Notes under the pieces: generated by a model
The model's database searches: none
Seen by the model: only the letters and a program-made list of their open reading frames with translations
What the model was told of the DNA's origin: nothing
NCBI GenBank assembly: GCA_021414305.1
Contig: JAIOOS010000007.1
Location: 1 to 64,000, forward strand
Direction: 5' to 3'
DNA: 64,000 nucleotides
From: Burkholderiales bacterium
GTDB taxonomy: Bacteria; Pseudomonadota; Gammaproteobacteria; Burkholderiales; Burkholderiaceae_C
Position numbers and translations under genes: made by a program
Shown here: positions 63,193 through 64,000 of the stretch, piece after piece
Numbering within the stretch: position 1 is the stretch's first letter
Layout of the letters: every line of letters begins with the position of its first letter

Positions 63193-64000
63193 TCAGCGCT
63201 CGGTCGTGTCGCTGAAGCGGCCGTAGGACTGCAGCCGCTCGTAGCGGCGCTGCACGAGGTCCTTCACCGGCAGGTCGCTGACCTGGCGGAACGCGTCGTT
63301 GAGCGCACGCTTGAGGAACGCGGCCATCTGCTTCGTATCGCGATGCGCGCCGCCCACCGGCTCGTTGACGATCTTGTCGACCAGGCCGAGCGCCTTCAGC
63401 CGATGCGCGGTGATGCCGAGCTGCTCGGCCGCGTCGGCGGCGCGCTCGGCGGTCTTCCACAGGATCGAGGCGCAGCCTTCGGGCGAGATCACCGAATAAA
63501 TCGAGTACTGCAGCATCAGCAGCTGGTCACCGACGCTGATCGCCAGCGCGCCGCCGGACCCGCCCTCGCCGATGATGGTGACGATGATCGGCACCTCGAG
63601 CTGGGCCATCTCGAAGATGTTGCGGCCGATCGCTTCCGACTGGCCGCGCTCCTCGGCGCCGATGCCCGGATACGCGCCGGGCGTGTCGACGAAGCTGAAC
63701 ACCGGCAGGCCGAACTTCTCCGCCAGCTTCATCAGCCGCAGCGCCTTGCGGTAGCCCTCGGGCCGCGACATGCCGAAGTTGCGCAGCCCCCGCTCCTTGG
63801 TGTCGCGCCCCTTCTGGTGGCCGAGCACCATGCAGGCCTGGCCGTTGAAGCGCGCCAGCCCGCCGACGATCGACTGGTCGTCGGCGAAGGAGCGGTCGCC
63901 GTGCAGTTCCTGGTAGTCGGTGAACACCTCGGCCACGTAGTCGAGGGTGTAGGGGCGCTGCGGGTGGCGCGCGATCTGCGTCACCTGCCACGGGGTCAGG
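63193..64000 (-). CDS. accA: Acetyl-CoA carboxylase carboxyltransferase alpha subunit (5' end cut by window)
   Basis: The last 269 residues are visible. The sequence reads on into the edge ([18 protein letters not shown]), so the internal Met at 63984 is not the start. The carboxyltransferase features are [53 protein letters not shown] and [11 protein letters not shown]. With AccD it transfers CO2 to acetyl-CoA for fatty-acid synthesis. About 50 residues of the N-terminus are missing. Confidence 0.96.
   Translation of the reverse strand, partial: LTPWQVTQIARHPQRPYTLDYVAEVFTDYQELHGDRSFADDQSIVGGLARFNGQACMVLGHQKGRDTKERGLRNFGMSRPEGYRKALRLMKLAEKFGLPVFSFVDTPGAYPGIGAEERGQSEAIGRNIFEMAQLEVPIIVTIIGEGGSGGALAISVGDQLLMLQYSIYSVISPEGCASILWKTAERAADAAEQLGITAHRLKALGLVDKIVNEPVGGAHRDTKQMAAFLKRALNDAFRQVSDLPVKDLVQRRYERLQSYGRFSDTTER

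Overview
The window is GC-rich chromosomal DNA from a betaproteobacterium, most probably of the order Burkholderiales. Signs of this are a long Ala/Lys-rich leader on RpoD, an H-NS-type protein with a GRGLQPRWL core, tripartite tricarboxylate (Tct/Bug) and TRAP transporters, the gene order accA-tilS-lysC-tRNA-Ser, and hslR-grpE-dnaK-dnaJ. Apart from one mobile island the content is ordinary chromosome. Assignments rest on motifs and family knowledge only; no database search was possible.

Layout: 1-3,200 holds an acyl-CoA dehydrogenase, a hypothetical protein, a glutathione S-transferase and tRNA-Pro/tRNA-Arg. 3,200-11,390 holds a SYLF protein and a DUF3604 (PHP-like) protein facing a plus-strand run of parvulin, HupE/UreJ, membrane protein, lipoprotein hydrolase and a large secreted metallo-enzyme-like protein. 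11,458-15,775 is mntP followed by a complete tetronate catabolic operon (ltnD-otnK-otnC-otnI). 15,779-20,284 is a DUF697-like gene and hrpA. 20,419-25,600 is a TRAP transporter and a CoA-transferase. 25,671-32,076 holds argA, yggX, an hns-family gene, dnaG and rpoD. 32,180-34,271 is a cyclase-FHA protein and hemH. 34,268-37,237 is a tctCBA transporter on the minus strand. 37,392-41,687 is hslR-grpE-dnaK-dnaJ. 41,707-49,832 holds an SOS-box radical SAM gene, a TauD dioxygenase with a TRAP transporter, a broken cysteine hydrolase, an Lrp-type regulator and hypotheticals.

49,839-60,382 is a compact mobile island of about 10.5 kb. It is inserted at the 3' end of tRNA-Ser(GCT) and bounded by a 15-bp direct repeat (CTGGCGGAGCCGGAG). 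It carries a P4-type tyrosine integrase translationally coupled to a P-loop kinase, an AlpA-like regulator, a phage-O-like replication protein with a DnaC-like helicase loader, an HK97-type major capsid protein with a small downstream head protein, several small DNA-binding or Cys-rich proteins, a LexA-type palindrome and a trypsin-like protease at the far edge. No portal, terminase, known head protease, tail or lysis gene is recognisable. This looks like a phage satellite, or a much reduced prophage, with its own replication and a capsid gene. It is the most interesting system in the window.

60,369-64,000 returns to housekeeping genes: tRNA-Ser, lysC, tilS and the 3' part of accA.
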